Program-made: the position numbers and the translations under genes
The notes under the pieces: model-generated
The model's database searches: none
Seen by the model: the letters and a program-made list of their open reading frames with translations, nothing else
Told to the model about the DNA's origin: nothing
Origin: Zea mays
Taxonomy: Eukaryota; Streptophyta; Magnoliopsida; Poales; Poaceae
Assembly (NCBI RefSeq): GCF_902167145.1
Contig: NC_050105.1
Span: 115,461,898-115,525,897 of the forward strand
Direction: 5' to 3'
DNA length: 64,000 bases
Shown: piece after piece, positions 1 through 11,258 of the stretch
Layout of the letters: every line of letters starts with the position of its first letter
How positions within the stretch are numbered: the stretch's first letter is position 1

Positions 1-754
1 ATTTCAATCGGCCAGTGAGGCAGTGAGGCACTCCTTCTCCACCCTGTGTCCATTTTTCAACTTCCTGTCAAATCCAATGAATCTCAAAGGTGGAATGTGT
101 TCAATTGTCCCCATTATGTATTCCTGCAGGTTTCTAGCTCCCTTTGGGAGGGTTTCACAACCTAATTTGCCTCAATCTCCCAAAACCTAATTCACCGCAC
201 GCCAGGTGTTCGGTGAAATGCCCAAACCAGCCAAAAATGCTCCAATTTAACCCAAATTTTTCAGGCACCTTCACAACACTCCCAGTAACATACTTGCCAA
301 ATTTCACGCCAATCCGAGATCCCAGGCTTAAAATTCACCAAATTCCCCGTTTCGAGCGATCGTTTCCGAGCCGAGTGCCCAAATCTCCTTTTCTTCGCCT
401 AAATTCAAACCAAGCACACACTTCACTCATATTCACCTACATAAATCTATTCGTGAAGTATCGGCTCAATTCCATGTCGTTTCGTGTCTCAATTCGAATT
501 CCAAACCTCCTATGGCACTTTTTATCGTTCAAACGTCGTTTTCACGTCGTTTGACCTATCGATCGTCTCGTCTCGTGTTTTCTGTGCCATATCTCTCTGT
601 GTATGTATTTATTCACATTTCATATACTTATGACTATGTGACTAATACGTGCTCACCTCTTCTGTCATTTCAGTGACCTTGATTGCCCATGTGCCGTCTC
701 CCGTCCTGCCTGGATCGTCACCTCTCGTGTGAGCTTTCCAGACCTCAGTTCAGG
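1..754 (+). other. Sirevirus internal region upstream of the extra ORF
   Basis: I see no credible coding frame here. A pyrimidine-rich tract ending in CAG (661-673) lies shortly before the ORF start at 755 and could be the 3' splice site of a subgenomic transcript, as proposed for genes downstream of pol in other retroelements. That role is inference. Confidence 0.4.
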
Positions 755-2890
755 ATGCCGCGCACGAAGAATGTGTCGGCGCCAGGGGGAGGCAATGATG
801 AGGATCCTCGTCGTCCCTTCAGGCAGGTCAAGGGCAAGACCGTTTACTTGGAGTAGCAGGAAGGCCGCAAGAAGCGGCGTACGGACAGAGCAGCCCGTGC
901 ACCAGCAGCGGCTGCAGCAGCCGCTGCGCAGGCCGAGCTTGGAGATCAGCCGCAGACTCCGTCAGATCAGATCGCATACCGTGTTCGGCGTCTCGCCTCC
1001 CGGCCTCGCTCCTCCACTCACACCTCCGCTTCCACTCCGCCACCCACTCTGCCTGCTCCCGTCACTCCTATTGCTCCATCCACCTCCACAGCCATACCCG
1101 CTACCTCCACTACGCCCGCTTCCACTGCTCCTCCTCCTCCTGCTCCCGCTTCTGCTCCTCCTGTCCCTCCACCTCGATTCCGGGAGCGCGATGAGACTGA
1201 GGTTCGACCCCTGGCTACGGATCCTCGATTGTTTGACCTTCAGCGTGCTACAGCGGCACGAGTACGTAGGTTCAGATACGTACCCGTGGAGTCTTGGCTA
1301 CCAGCTCAGAGAGACCCTGCAGCAGGTGACCTATTCAGCACACGTATTCAGGAGTCGTTTTTCAGAGCTCAGATGTCTGCTCAGATAGCTCTGCGAGTGC
1401 ACCGACTTTTGGATCTTCCAGCCTTTCTGCTTGCAGCCGGTGCTGACTCTGAGGCGCACCTCACCTATCTGCCTGGCCTTCAGACCCTTCTGACTACCAG
1501 CGGCAGGTATGTTGAGGAGTGGGTACGCGTCTTCTATGCCTCTGTATGGATTGACCCGGATCATCACTGGATGAGGTTCCGTTTTGAGCGAGAGGATGTC
1601 ACCATTACTGCCAGTCAGATCCACCAGCTCTTTGGATTCCCCGAGTCGACAACTCGTCTTCACAGCCTCTGCTACGGCACTTCTGACCCTCCTCGTCGCC
1701 CTCACGGCGGTGTGGCTTCGGGTACAGCTCACGTCGCGGCTCTGTTCCGCCCACCCTTCTCAGATGGGTCGCGACGTTCTCCGGCAGATTTTACTACAGC
1801 AGCCAAGTATTTATATCAGCTTATCAGACGGACTCTTCTGCCGAGGATGGGATACAGGGAGGCTACCACACATATTCAGCTTTGGCTCCTTGGTGCCCTG
1901 GTCTCCCACTCTGAGTTTGACGTTGTGGACTTCCTAATTTGTGAGATCGAGGACACCGTTTTGGATGGGATTCGTGCTCGTCGGCAGTTGCCCTATGCTC
2001 ACTACTTGTGCCACATCTTTGCGCAACTGATTCAGCCTCCTCGATTTCAGGGCACCCTTGAGGCCTCTCGCCTCGTTTTTGGATCCTACCGTCCTGTGCC
2101 TGAGATTCCTGTGCCAGCTTCTGCTCCTGTTTTTGACTCTCAGGCCGAGGATGCAGCTCTTCGTCAGTTCGACACTCAGGGTACAGCAGCTGATGATGAT
2201 GATGATGATGATGATTTTGGGGTTCCTCCTCTGCCTCCTATGCCTCCACGCTCACATGATCATGAGGCTGGGAGTTCTAGTGCTGCCCCTGCTACTCCTC
2301 AGGCTATGGACCCTGCTCTTGCTTCGATTCTCCAGACTCTCACTCAGCAGCAGGCTCACCTGGCAGCCGAGCAGGCCCAGTTATCCGAGAGGATGCTCTC
2401 GATGTTTCAGAACATGCAGGACAGGCAGGATGCGCTTCAGCAGCAGCTACTTCAGGATCGGGCTGAGAGTAGGGCATTCATGGCTCTTATGCTACAGCAG
2501 TCTGGTGTCTCAGTCCCTCCGGTTCTGTCTGCTCCACCTCCTCCGCTTCACGCTCCAGTTGTGCCATCGATTTTGTCAGGACCCCCTGTTGGTACCTCTC
2601 CGCTCCGGCCGGTCACTTTGGCGTTCACCTCTCCGGTTCTCAGCTCTGTCTGCCCGCAGCCGCCAGTGCCACCAGCATCTGCTGTTACCACTACTGTTGT
2701 GGCAGTATCTGTGACCACTTCTGTTCCGGTAGCTCCTGCAGTGCGGCCTCAGTCCGAGTCAGTACCAGCTCCAGCTTCTACCGCAGATCCTGGATCCGAG
2801 ACTGACTCTGACCCTCCACCGGCGTTCGCTCTGCTGCCTCGACCGCGATCGGATGCGCCCCCGCCGCCTCCTCCTGCTTCAGATGTTTAG
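755..2890 (+). pseudogene. Sirevirus post-pol extra ORF (env-position, plant-transposon-protein-like), one stop codon
   Basis: Reading from the ATG at 755 gives one 711-codon frame broken only by TAG at 854-856 (codon 34). A shorter product could start downstream. The N-terminus is basic and Ala/Pro-rich. Residues about 160-420 form a compact domain (motifs VRVFYASVWIDP and LFGFPESTT) resembling the 'putative plant transposon protein'/Athila ORF-1 type of domain. Then come an acidic run of Asp near 2188-2215, a Gln-rich probable coiled coil (about residues 525-600) and a Pro/Ser-rich tail. Its position between pol and the 3' LTR is where Sireviruses carry an env-like gene. I see no clear signal peptide or membrane anchor, so 'envelope' is not supported. 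The function is unknown. Confidence 0.65.
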
Positions 2891-2904
2891 GTTCGGGTGC
2901 CCTT

Positions 2905-3322
2905 TTGGTGTTTGACGCCAAAGGGGGAGAGATATGAGTTGTGAGAGCTAGGGGGAGTTAGAGAGTTAGTAGAGAGTCATTTTGATGTAATATATGTGCT
3001 TGCTACTCTCTGTACTAGCTTGATGTTTTTGGCTCACAAACTCGATATATACTCTCGTTGCTTATGATTGACTGTGTGTATTATGTTTTCACCTTATATT
3101 TTATCACCAGTCTTCTAGTTCTTGTTTCATTGATTTAACTTCACTTTTATATGAACAAGAATCTTATGATGTGTATGCGCTCACTCTTATTATTATGATA
3201 CACGTTCTTTCTATCAAAGATTACTGAGTATAACTAACCATCCTTTCTATTGACAGAAACTTTAAAACAAACACTCTCACAAAACTTGTAGGGTTGTCAT
3301 CAATCACCAAAAAGGGGGAGAT
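2905..3322 (+). promoter_or_regulatory. Sirevirus polypurine tracts (multiple PPT region)
   Basis: AAAGGGGGAGAGA near 2920-2932 follows a GGTGTTTGACGCC sequence. A second tract, AAAAAGGGGGAGAT at 3309-3322, directly abuts the LTR start TGAAAG. Repeated PPT-like motifs upstream of the 3' LTR are a known Sirevirus signature. The distal tract is the likely primer for plus-strand synthesis. The rest of this stretch is AT-rich and without ORFs. Confidence 0.75.
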
Positions 3323-4798
3323 TGAAAGCATCTAGGCCCCTGGTTGGTTTTAGTGATTAATGACAACGTAATATTATATGTGACTAACGTGTGTTTTGCA
3401 GAGACAAATGGTAAGTTAGGTCGCATGACAGGTAGAAGTACTACAACGTGAAAACAATCCCGGAGATAAGAACTCGAAGCGACGGCTAAAACGACGAAAC
3501 AAAAGGTGAAGGTCTACGGACTCCGAGTGTCAAGGAGATGTGGACACTCGCGATTTAGTTAGGTCTTTTATTCTCTTTTAGCCGTACTATAAAGAGGGGT
3601 TGTCAATGAGTAGTTTGACCAAGAGAGTTCTAGTGTAGTGTTGGTGCACAATCACACTCATATACAGTGCTAGGTGTCACTCTAGAACTCACTCACAAGT
3701 TAGAACGAAAACCGATTTGAAAATCAGCTGAAAAAACAAGAGTTAGTGTTTCTGGCCCTGGGGCACCGGACTGTCCGGTGCACCCTCTACCAGGTGGGGC
3801 CAGGCTGGTCCGGGGCAGAGGCTTTCCCTCCACAGAAACCCGAGAGCGCAGGTTTCAGAGTTGAATTTTAGGGGCGCACCGGACATCGCACCGGACTGTC
3901 CGGTGTGCACCGGACAGTGACTGTTCACTGTCAGGTGTGCCATGAGTCCAACAGCTAGCTGTCAGAACTAGTCGTTGGAAACGACCGTTGGCGCACCGGT
4001 GGCGCACCGTTGGCGCACCGGTGGCGCACCGGACTGTCCGGTGCGCCAGTGCGCAGAAAGTTGCCTGTAACGGCTAGTTGGTGGGTGAGGGCTATTTATA
4101 CCCCTTCCACCCACCATATTCAATGTCTTGCACTCCACATTTATTCCAGCACATTGCTAGAGCATTGCAAGCACCAAAAGCCTAGTGAGGAGATTAGAGA
4201 ATCTTAATCCGCGTTTTGTTCCTCATTAGCGCTAGCGAGAGCCACCTAGAGCACACACCACTTGCATTAGGCTTCTCTTGGTCAAGCGAAAGTCTACGGC
4301 TTGTTACTCTTGGTGATCGGCATCACCTAGACGGCTTGGTGGCGTTGGGAGCTCGGTGATCACCGTGAAGATCTTGTTGGTGACCCGACTCAAGTTTGTA
4401 AGCGGTCTCGAGGGATCCACCGCGCCGGAGTGGCAAAGGATCATCTCGTAGTGAGCACTTGGTTCTTGCGAGGACCAAGGGGGAGCGATACCCTTGCGCG
4501 GGTGCTCCAACGAGGACTAGTGGAGAGTGCCGACTCTACGATACCTCGGGAAAAATTGGAGGAGTCTTCTAAACCTTGCTTTACATTCCGCACCTAATTC
4601 AAGCACTTTACATTGTGTATTTGTTTAGCAAGTATTTGAAGTATTGTTTTAGCATTATTGCATTTCTAGTATTATATTCTTGGTGCTAGTTGTTGGGGGT
4701 GAAGTTGGGCTCTTGCTTAGCTCTTGCTTAGGTTTTAATTAGTGTTGATTTTTAGAAAATCCCAATTCACCCCCCTCTTGGGCATCGTGATCCTTTGA
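3323..4798 (+). repeat. Sirevirus 3' LTR
   Basis: It starts TGAAAGCATCTAGG directly after the polypurine tract and carries a cluster of palindromes of the form CACCGGACTGTCCGGTG between about 3765 and 4045. A TATA-like CTATTTATA lies near 4091. The 3' border is set by resumption of gypsy LTR sequence at 4799. The final dinucleotide appears mutated or slightly truncated. Confidence 0.8.
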
Positions 4799-5040
4799 TG
4801 CCTCTAGTGTCATACGGTGAGCTCTACAAGCTAATCTCACTTATACAAGACAAATACATGCTAATCTCCCACTAATCCTCTCATCCTCCCACTAATCCTC
4901 TCATCCCTCCCCCTAATCCCCCACCATGGCTATAAATAGAGGGGCAAGGGCCTCCTCTCATCCCACCCCAAGCCATTTCATGGCAACTCTCTTCTCCCCC
5001 ACACACACACCCACTCCATGTTCCACACAAGCACACACTA

Positions 5041-5520
5041 GCACAAGGATCGTTCGGTCGTTCTTCGATCGTTCGTCCACTTGTTCTTAGTTTGTTCGTT
5101 CGTTCGTCTGATCGTTCGATCATTCGTTCGATCGTTCATGGTTCGTTCGTCCGATCGTCCGATCGTTCGTCCGTTCATTTGTCCAAATAATCTTTGTTCA
5201 GCCGTTATGCTGCCGAAATTCCGATCGTTCATCGTTCGTTCATAGTCCTTATTCATCGTTCATCGTTCGTTCATAGTCCCTATTCATCGTTCGTCCAGAT
5301 AATCTGTGTCCTGCCATTATGCTGCCGAAATTCCGATCGTTCGTTCGTCTGATCATTCGATCGTTCGTTCGTTCGTTCATAGTTCCTATTCATCGTTCAT
5401 CGTTCGTTCATCGTCACTATTCATCATTCATCGTTTGTTCATACAACTATTCACTATTACTATTCATCGTTACTATTCACCGACACTATTCATCATCGTT
5501 ACTATTCATCGGTGATATCT
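5041..5520. repeat. GTTCGTTC/GATCGTTC low-complexity tract
   Basis: Irregular repeats of CGTTC, GATC and ATTCATCGTT fill this part of LTR1. The same tract lies at 20899-21350 in LTR2, so it belongs to the LTR and is not an independent microsatellite. The two copies differ by small indels, as expected for slippage. Confidence 0.85.
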
Positions 5521-5705
5521 GTAATTACTCTTTCGGTGTTACTATTCATCATTACTATTCATCGATCATTCGATCACCCCAAATTTCAACTACTCATCCA
5601 TCATGTTGTCCAGTCCACCTAAGACCAGCCAGACCCATATTCCAGTCATACGAACTCCGGCAACTGTGATTTTCCTTCCAGTAGGGAACTTCCCATCTAG
5701 TCACC

Positions 5706-6976
5706 TGAAAGTCGCCTAGAGGGGGGTGAATAGGGCGAAACTGAAATTTACAAAATTAATCACAACTACAAGCCGGGGTAGCGTTAGAAATATAATCGAG
5801 TCCGAGAGAGAGAGGGCGCAAAACAAATCGCAAGCAAATAAAGAGTGAGACACACGGATTTGTTTTACCGAGGTTCGGTTCTTGCAAACCTACTCCCCGT
5901 GAGGTGGTCACAAAGACCGGGTCTCTTTCAACCCTTTCCCTCTCTCAAACGGTCCCTCGGACCGAGTGAGCTTCTTCTTCTCAAACAATTGGAACACAAA
6001 GTTCCCACAAGGACCACCACACGATTGGTGTCTCTTGCCTCAATTACAAGTGAGTTTGATCTCAAGAAAGAATGAGAAAGAAAGCAATCCAAGCGCAAGA
6101 GCTCAAAAGAACACAACAAATCACTCTCACTTAACACTAAAGCTTTTGTGGAATTGGGAGAGGATTTGATCACTTGGGTGTGTCTTGTATTGAATGCCTA
6201 GCTCTTGTAAGTGGTTGGAAGGTGGAAAACTTGGATGACTTGAATGTGGGGTGGTTGGAGGTATTTATAACCCCAACCACCAAACTAGTCGTTTGGTGGA
6301 GGTTGCTGTCGCATGGCGCACCGGACAGTCCGGTGCGCCACCGGACACTGTCCGGGGCGCCAGCCACGTCACCAGGCCGTTGGGTTCCGACCGTTGGAGC
6401 TCTGACGTGTGGGCCTGCCTGGCTGTCCGGTGGTGCACCGGACAAGTCCTGTAGACTGTCAGAGTGTGCCACCCGCGCGTGCCCTACTCCCCTGCGCGCG
6501 CTGGCGCGCATTAAATGCGTTGCAGACGACCGTTGGCGCGAAGTAGTCGTTGCCCCGCTGGCTCACCGGACAGTCCGGTGTGCACCAGACATGTCCAGTG
6601 AATTATAGCGGAGCGGGAATCCGAAGCTGGCGAGTTCAGAGTCGCTCTCCTCTGGAGCACCGGACACTGTCCGGTGGTGCACCGGACAGTCCGGTGAATT
6701 ATAGCGAAGCGCCTCTGAAAATTTCCGATCGTGTGAAGTTTGGCTTGGAGTCCCCTGGTGCACCGGACAGTCCGGTGCGCCAGACCAGGGCAGCCTTCGG
6801 TTATCCCTTGCTCTCTTTGTTGAACCCTTTTCTTGGTCTTTTTATTGGCTTAGTGCGAACCTTTGGCACCTGTAGAACTCATAGACTAGAGCAAACTAGT
6901 TAGTCCAATTATTTGTGTTGGGCAATTCAACCACCAAAATCAATTAGGAAATAGGTGTAAGCCTAATTCCCTTTCA
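5706..6976 (-). mobile_element. Solo LTR of a Ji/Opie-group Sirevirus, minus strand
   Basis: Both ends are exact: on the minus strand it runs from TGAAAGGGAATTAGG to ..GGCGACTTTCA. It is flanked by the 5 bp target duplication TCACC (5701-5705 and 6977-6981), present once in gypsy LTR2. No internal region remains, so LTR-LTR recombination removed it. GGAC..GTCC palindromes fill 6310-6780. The start sequence is Ji-like, but the family is from memory. Confidence 0.92.
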
Positions 6977-8018
6977 TCACCCATCCCAGGTTTCTCCAAG
7001 TTGAGCACGCTTAACTTTGATATTCCTTCGAACCAGGCTTCCAAACTCTGATTCCAATAGTTCTTGTTTCTAAATTCTTATCAAACTATTCCCTATCCAA
7101 CCATGTCATCCCTTGAGCATGGTTCATATTCCAGAAAACTCCTAAAATACTCTTGTCCCATATTCTGCCTATAACTCTCCTATTCATACTAAGTCAGACG
7201 ATTCATTCGTCACTATTCTCACCAACAGTGAACTTAACTGTGCTACACCACATACATCCAGCTATAAATACACCAGCTACCCTCTCCCTCTCCACACACA
7301 CTCAACACCCTCAGCCAAGGCAAACACCCACCCACTCAGTTACTCCGCTCTGCCGGCTACACGCATAGTGTCGCTTCGCCTCCAGTCCACCCTCCTGGTA
7401 AGCACCTCCGCTCCACCACTAGTAGTATCTCAACATCACATGACACAGATTCTACTCAAGACTCTACCCATCCATATATCGCTATTCTGACCACTATACT
7501 AAATATCTATTGATATACTTGCTGGTTTGTATGTTTGCTTATTCATGTTGCATAGTTATCGGAGCGTTCGTGCCGTCTCGTGGAGGCCAGATCTGCAAGT
7601 CTATGCCAGGCAGTGGAGATAGAAGCCAGTTCCGCGAGCTCTCCCTCCCTTTCGCCGGATAAGCACGGCAAGCTCACTGGATCCCTTTGATGCATAAATT
7701 ACCTATGATTTTTCAACCACGACCCTCAGCCTGTTATTTTATGCATGATATGATTTTGAGACAAGTTATTATGGCCACCCAAGCTGCTTGCCGCAATCAA
7801 TCCTTAATATATTTGTTACAAATGATTTGAGAAAAGGTATGAGTTTTCAAAAGAAAATGCTTTTCAAAATGTGTATGATGAAGGGTTTTCACCCTTATCA
7901 CCTTTGAGTAGGGATGATCAGGGACTCCCTAGTTTAGGGGAGGGCCTAAGGTGATGGCTCAGCTGGTTTAGGTGTGAGCAGAAGGATTGTCCCCTCACCA
8001 CTACAGGAAACGACTAAA

Positions 8019-8335
8019 TTTTCGTGGGCTAAAAACCCACGAAAATAAGACTAAACCGACGAAAATAGCCTATTTTCGTCGGCAGGCCGACGAAAATAGC
8101 CGCCGAAAATAAGTTCGACGAAAATAGGGAATTATTTTCGTCGGTACCGACGAAAAAGACTTATTTTCGTCGGCTTCTCTAAGGCCGACGAAAATAGTTG
8201 CTGACTATTTTCGTCGGCCACTGAGGCCGACGAAAATAGGGACATAATTTTCGTCGGCCCTGGGTGGTGGCCGACGAAAATATCTGGGCACTTATTTTCG
8301 TCGGCCACCACCCAGGCCGACGAAAATTCATGATA
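8019..8335. repeat. CACTA left subterminal repeats
   Basis: About 17 copies of a TTTTCGTCGG(C/T) unit occur in alternating orientation, so neighbours face each other and form short hairpins (GTCGGC..GCCGAC). In En/Spm such arrays bind the TNPA protein. The first copy reads TTTTCGTGGGC, a variant shared with the right terminus. Confidence 0.9.
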
Positions 8336-8587
8336 CCCCCCAAAAAACAGATTGTTCTGCACCTTTTATTAATTCACAGCAAAATAAACATATACACAAT
8401 CATATATACAGATTTCACAAACAATACAGTTTTCACAAACAACATTCACAAGCAATTACATAATTGTTTCAAACATATTCCATACATATAGTCCATATAT
8501 AGTCCATACATAAACAAAGTCATTCCCTCCAGAACCATAAACAAAGTCTATACATATCCATACATAGTCCATAAACAAAGTCACTAC

Positions 8588-11141
8588 TCACTCCGGCGGG
8601 CTATGTGAGTTTTGGCCACTCCCTCCTCCGCCACCAGGAAGGTAGCCACTCCCTCCAGAACCATGGACGAGGAAGTCTTGGACGTTGACAGCACCCTCCG
8701 ATCCCTGAGCATGTGACGCTGAACCCTGCAATTCATCAATCATTCAAATAAGGCTGTGTTTGGTCAATATTTGTATAAAACTAAACATGGAACGTCACCT
8801 GTGATCCATGGTGAGGAGGAGGCTGTGCATGCATCCACGGGTACTGTTGTGCTGGCCACCCCTGAGGTGGTGGCACCCACCCCGTCGGTGGCGGTGCCAT
8901 CCACGCTTGAAATGGTTGAGAGCCCGCCGGTGGCTGAAAGACCGGTGGCACCCATCCCGGGACTGGCTGCGATCCTTGGGGTGGTGGAGTTGTCCAAGTG
9001 CCTGGAGGTGCCTGCGTCCACCCAACACCAGTCCACTGTGGCTGCGATGCTGGAGCTTGTCCTGGCCACTGTCCCCATCCTTGTGCCTGCGAGCCATTTT
9101 TGATAATAAAAAAAGAGTTGCTATGGAATTGAAGTGTTCAGATAGTGTTACCTGGGGAGGGCGAAAAGCTGGCAAGTTCATATCAGGGCCGAGTCGAGTA
9201 GTCATTTCCTGCAAATGGATGAAACGTTAGAATCGCAACATTATACTTTGAATTCAATGACACGTGATGAGATAGATGAATTACCTGAAAATAAGAAGTC
9301 ATATACTGCGTCAGCTGTCCGACCTGCTCCTGCGCTGCTCGAGCCTGCTCCTGTGCTGCTCGAGCCTGCTCCTGTGCTGCCCGAGTCTCCTCCTCCAGCT
9401 GAGCCTCTCGAGCAGATTTGGAGGAGCGAGAACTCCCTGCCGAAGATGATGTTTTCCCTTGACCTAATGTCCTGTTGTACTCCACAACACCGGTGCCAAA
9501 GGCAAACCTGCATGATACACATAGTTGAGCCATTAAGTGGACACATTCTTGTTAATGAAATTGTCGAATCAAAGACAACCACCTCACCTGCCATGCTTTC
9601 TACCCCCACCACTGTGGTACAACGCCGAAGCATCTAAGTCTGAATGCATCCAGTCGAAATCAGGCCCATGGCGTTGAGTCATTTCCTCCCCATATGCATT
9701 CTGCAAAGAAAGTTAGAGTTGGAGTTAGACACAAAACATGCAATTTAATTCGTAAATACAACTTGTTTACCATTTTCTCCCTTGCCGCCTCGCTGCATAG
9801 CTCATCAGGGTTCGCCGGATCAGGGCCACGGTGACCACGGACGTAAACCTCCATAAAACTTGGAGCAACTCCACTTTCAGCTTCCTGCATGAAAAAGAAG
9901 AGTTAAACCATATAATTTTCATAGATGTAACATACAAGTTTGATTTATATACTTACCATGCGGCGTGCGGTACCAAGGTGTCCATCGGCGCTGTACCTAT
10001 GCCCTGGTCCTTCAGTGCCACGGTTGACACGGTGCTTGTTCGACTCTGCAATCCAATCAGGCGACGCCCATCTCTTTGCCAACCACCTCCAGGCTTCCAT
10101 GTCCTTCGCCAGCCAATCCACAACGCTCTCCAGGTACTGCTCCTCTGTGAGGTAGATCTCATTGGCCCCTAATGCTTTGCTCATTTTCTGCCCCTTTATC
10201 TTCTTGTAGTAGTAGTTGACGGCCGCGATGCGAGCATTGTACATGGCATCCTTGATGACCTTATCAGCGCACTTCCGAAAGTGCCTCTTCACACGTGCCC
10301 ACTGAGCCTGATCGTCCTCGATGTCATCCGGCAATTGGAACCTCCCCTACATATCAATGGAGAAGTTAAGTTAAAGTAAGATTAGGAGAAGCAATAATTC
10401 AGTGAATTGCTTATATACGAAAGTAAACTCACCCAGAACTCGTCCCACACAGCCACCTGACAAGTCCTTCGTTTTTTTTTCCGAACTTCCCCCTCCGCTA
10501 CTGCTTTCCCCTGACTCCCCTGGCTGGACATAGTCCTTTAGACCCCAGTCAGCCCACTGCATAGCCGCGAACCTCTCGCCATTGAGCTCCACCATGCCAG
10601 GGTAGTAGAAGCGACAGAGGCTACCCAACACCGCGTTCACCTTGGGACGTCTGCCTGTACCGTCCCAAGTCAAGTCTTCCCATGACCTACAAACATTAAT
10701 AAAACAAGTAAACCAGTGCAATCACGTTCACATTAAAAAATTAACACAACAGAAATAAGCCCCCACCATTCTCCATGCGGCCGGATGAGCCTCCTCTCGG
10801 CAGGTCTCGGACCAAGCGCATTGCTCTTCTTATACCTAATTATACAAGTAAATTCAATATGATGAACCATCTGACGCGTCGCCCGCGCTGCCTGCCCCCA
10901 TGGGGTCAACCTCCTCATCCTGCTCACCCTCCTCATCCTGCTCACCCTCCTCACCCTGCACATGAGCATCCTGCTGAGGAGTCTCCTGCTCACCCTCCTC
11001 ACCCTGCACTTCGTCTAGACAGTCGAGAAGTTGCTGCTGCCTCTGTCGGCTCTGTGAGGTGCCCTGAAAAAGCCCACTGCCCGAGCTGTCCTCGCTGGCC
11101 GCGCTGCCCCCACTTCTCCTCGATCTCCTATGCTTGAACAT
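8588..11141 (-). CDS. TNPA-like CACTA protein (plant transposase, Ptta/En/Spm, Transposase_24), multi-exon
   Basis: Proposed exons, each with GT/AG borders on the minus strand: from ATG at 11141; a short exon near 10835-10760; about 10680-10437; 10346-9957; 9884-9771; 9700-9588; 9507-9285; 9208-9152; about 9098-8799; 8725-8588 (stop TGA). The N-terminus is acidic with a Glu-Gln-Asp minisatellite (DNA 10911-11010). The core SWEDLTWDG..WDEFW and DDIEDDQAQWARVKRHF..KD matches the Transposase_24 pattern. A Gln/Ala coiled-coil repeat (EQARAAQ, three copies) and a Pro/Gln/Trp-rich then Gly-rich C-terminus follow. Its likely role is binding the subterminal repeats and assisting excision. In the third exon a run of nine A (10472-10480) appears to shift the frame before the conserved WDEFW, so the gene may be broken. 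Exon borders at 10760-10850 and 9098 are less certain. Confidence 0.7.
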
Positions 11142-11258
11142 GTTCAACTGTAGATAAATTAATGTCAAACCACAGTATATGAAACAAATAATATGAAAAT
11201 TAATAATGTAGAAATTGGAATACATAGCTTAATTGATTAACTAAAAGTAACATACTAA

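Larger units (their letters stand above)
1..4798 (+). mobile_element. Sirevirus (Ty1/copia) 3' half with 3' LTR, inserted in gypsy LTR1
   Basis: Only the downstream part of this retrotransposon is in the window: an extra ORF after pol, a region with repeated polypurine tracts, and the 3' LTR. The right junction is fixed because the sequence from 4799 onward matches gypsy LTR2 from 20654, so this element interrupts gypsy LTR1. The expected terminal CA is not seen; the last bases read ..TTTGA or ..TTTG before TGCCTC. The target-site duplication cannot be checked because the 5' end lies outside the window. Sirevirus assignment rests on the TGAAAG LTR start, the A5G5-type polypurine tract and the GGAC..GTCC palindromes. 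Confidence 0.8.

Noticed and set aside
729..1388. Open frame overlapping the Sirevirus extra ORF
   Set aside because: It is Leu/Pro-rich by composition in a shifted frame; the domain-bearing frame is the one from 755.
2058..2714. Leu-rich open frame with apparent membrane segments
   Set aside because: Shadow frame of the 755-2890 ORF; the Met run comes from GATGAT repeats.
5041..5520. Regular GTTC repeats resembling a CRISPR or satellite array
   Set aside because: Units are irregular, there are no spacers, and the same tract lies in the other gypsy LTR of a plant genome.
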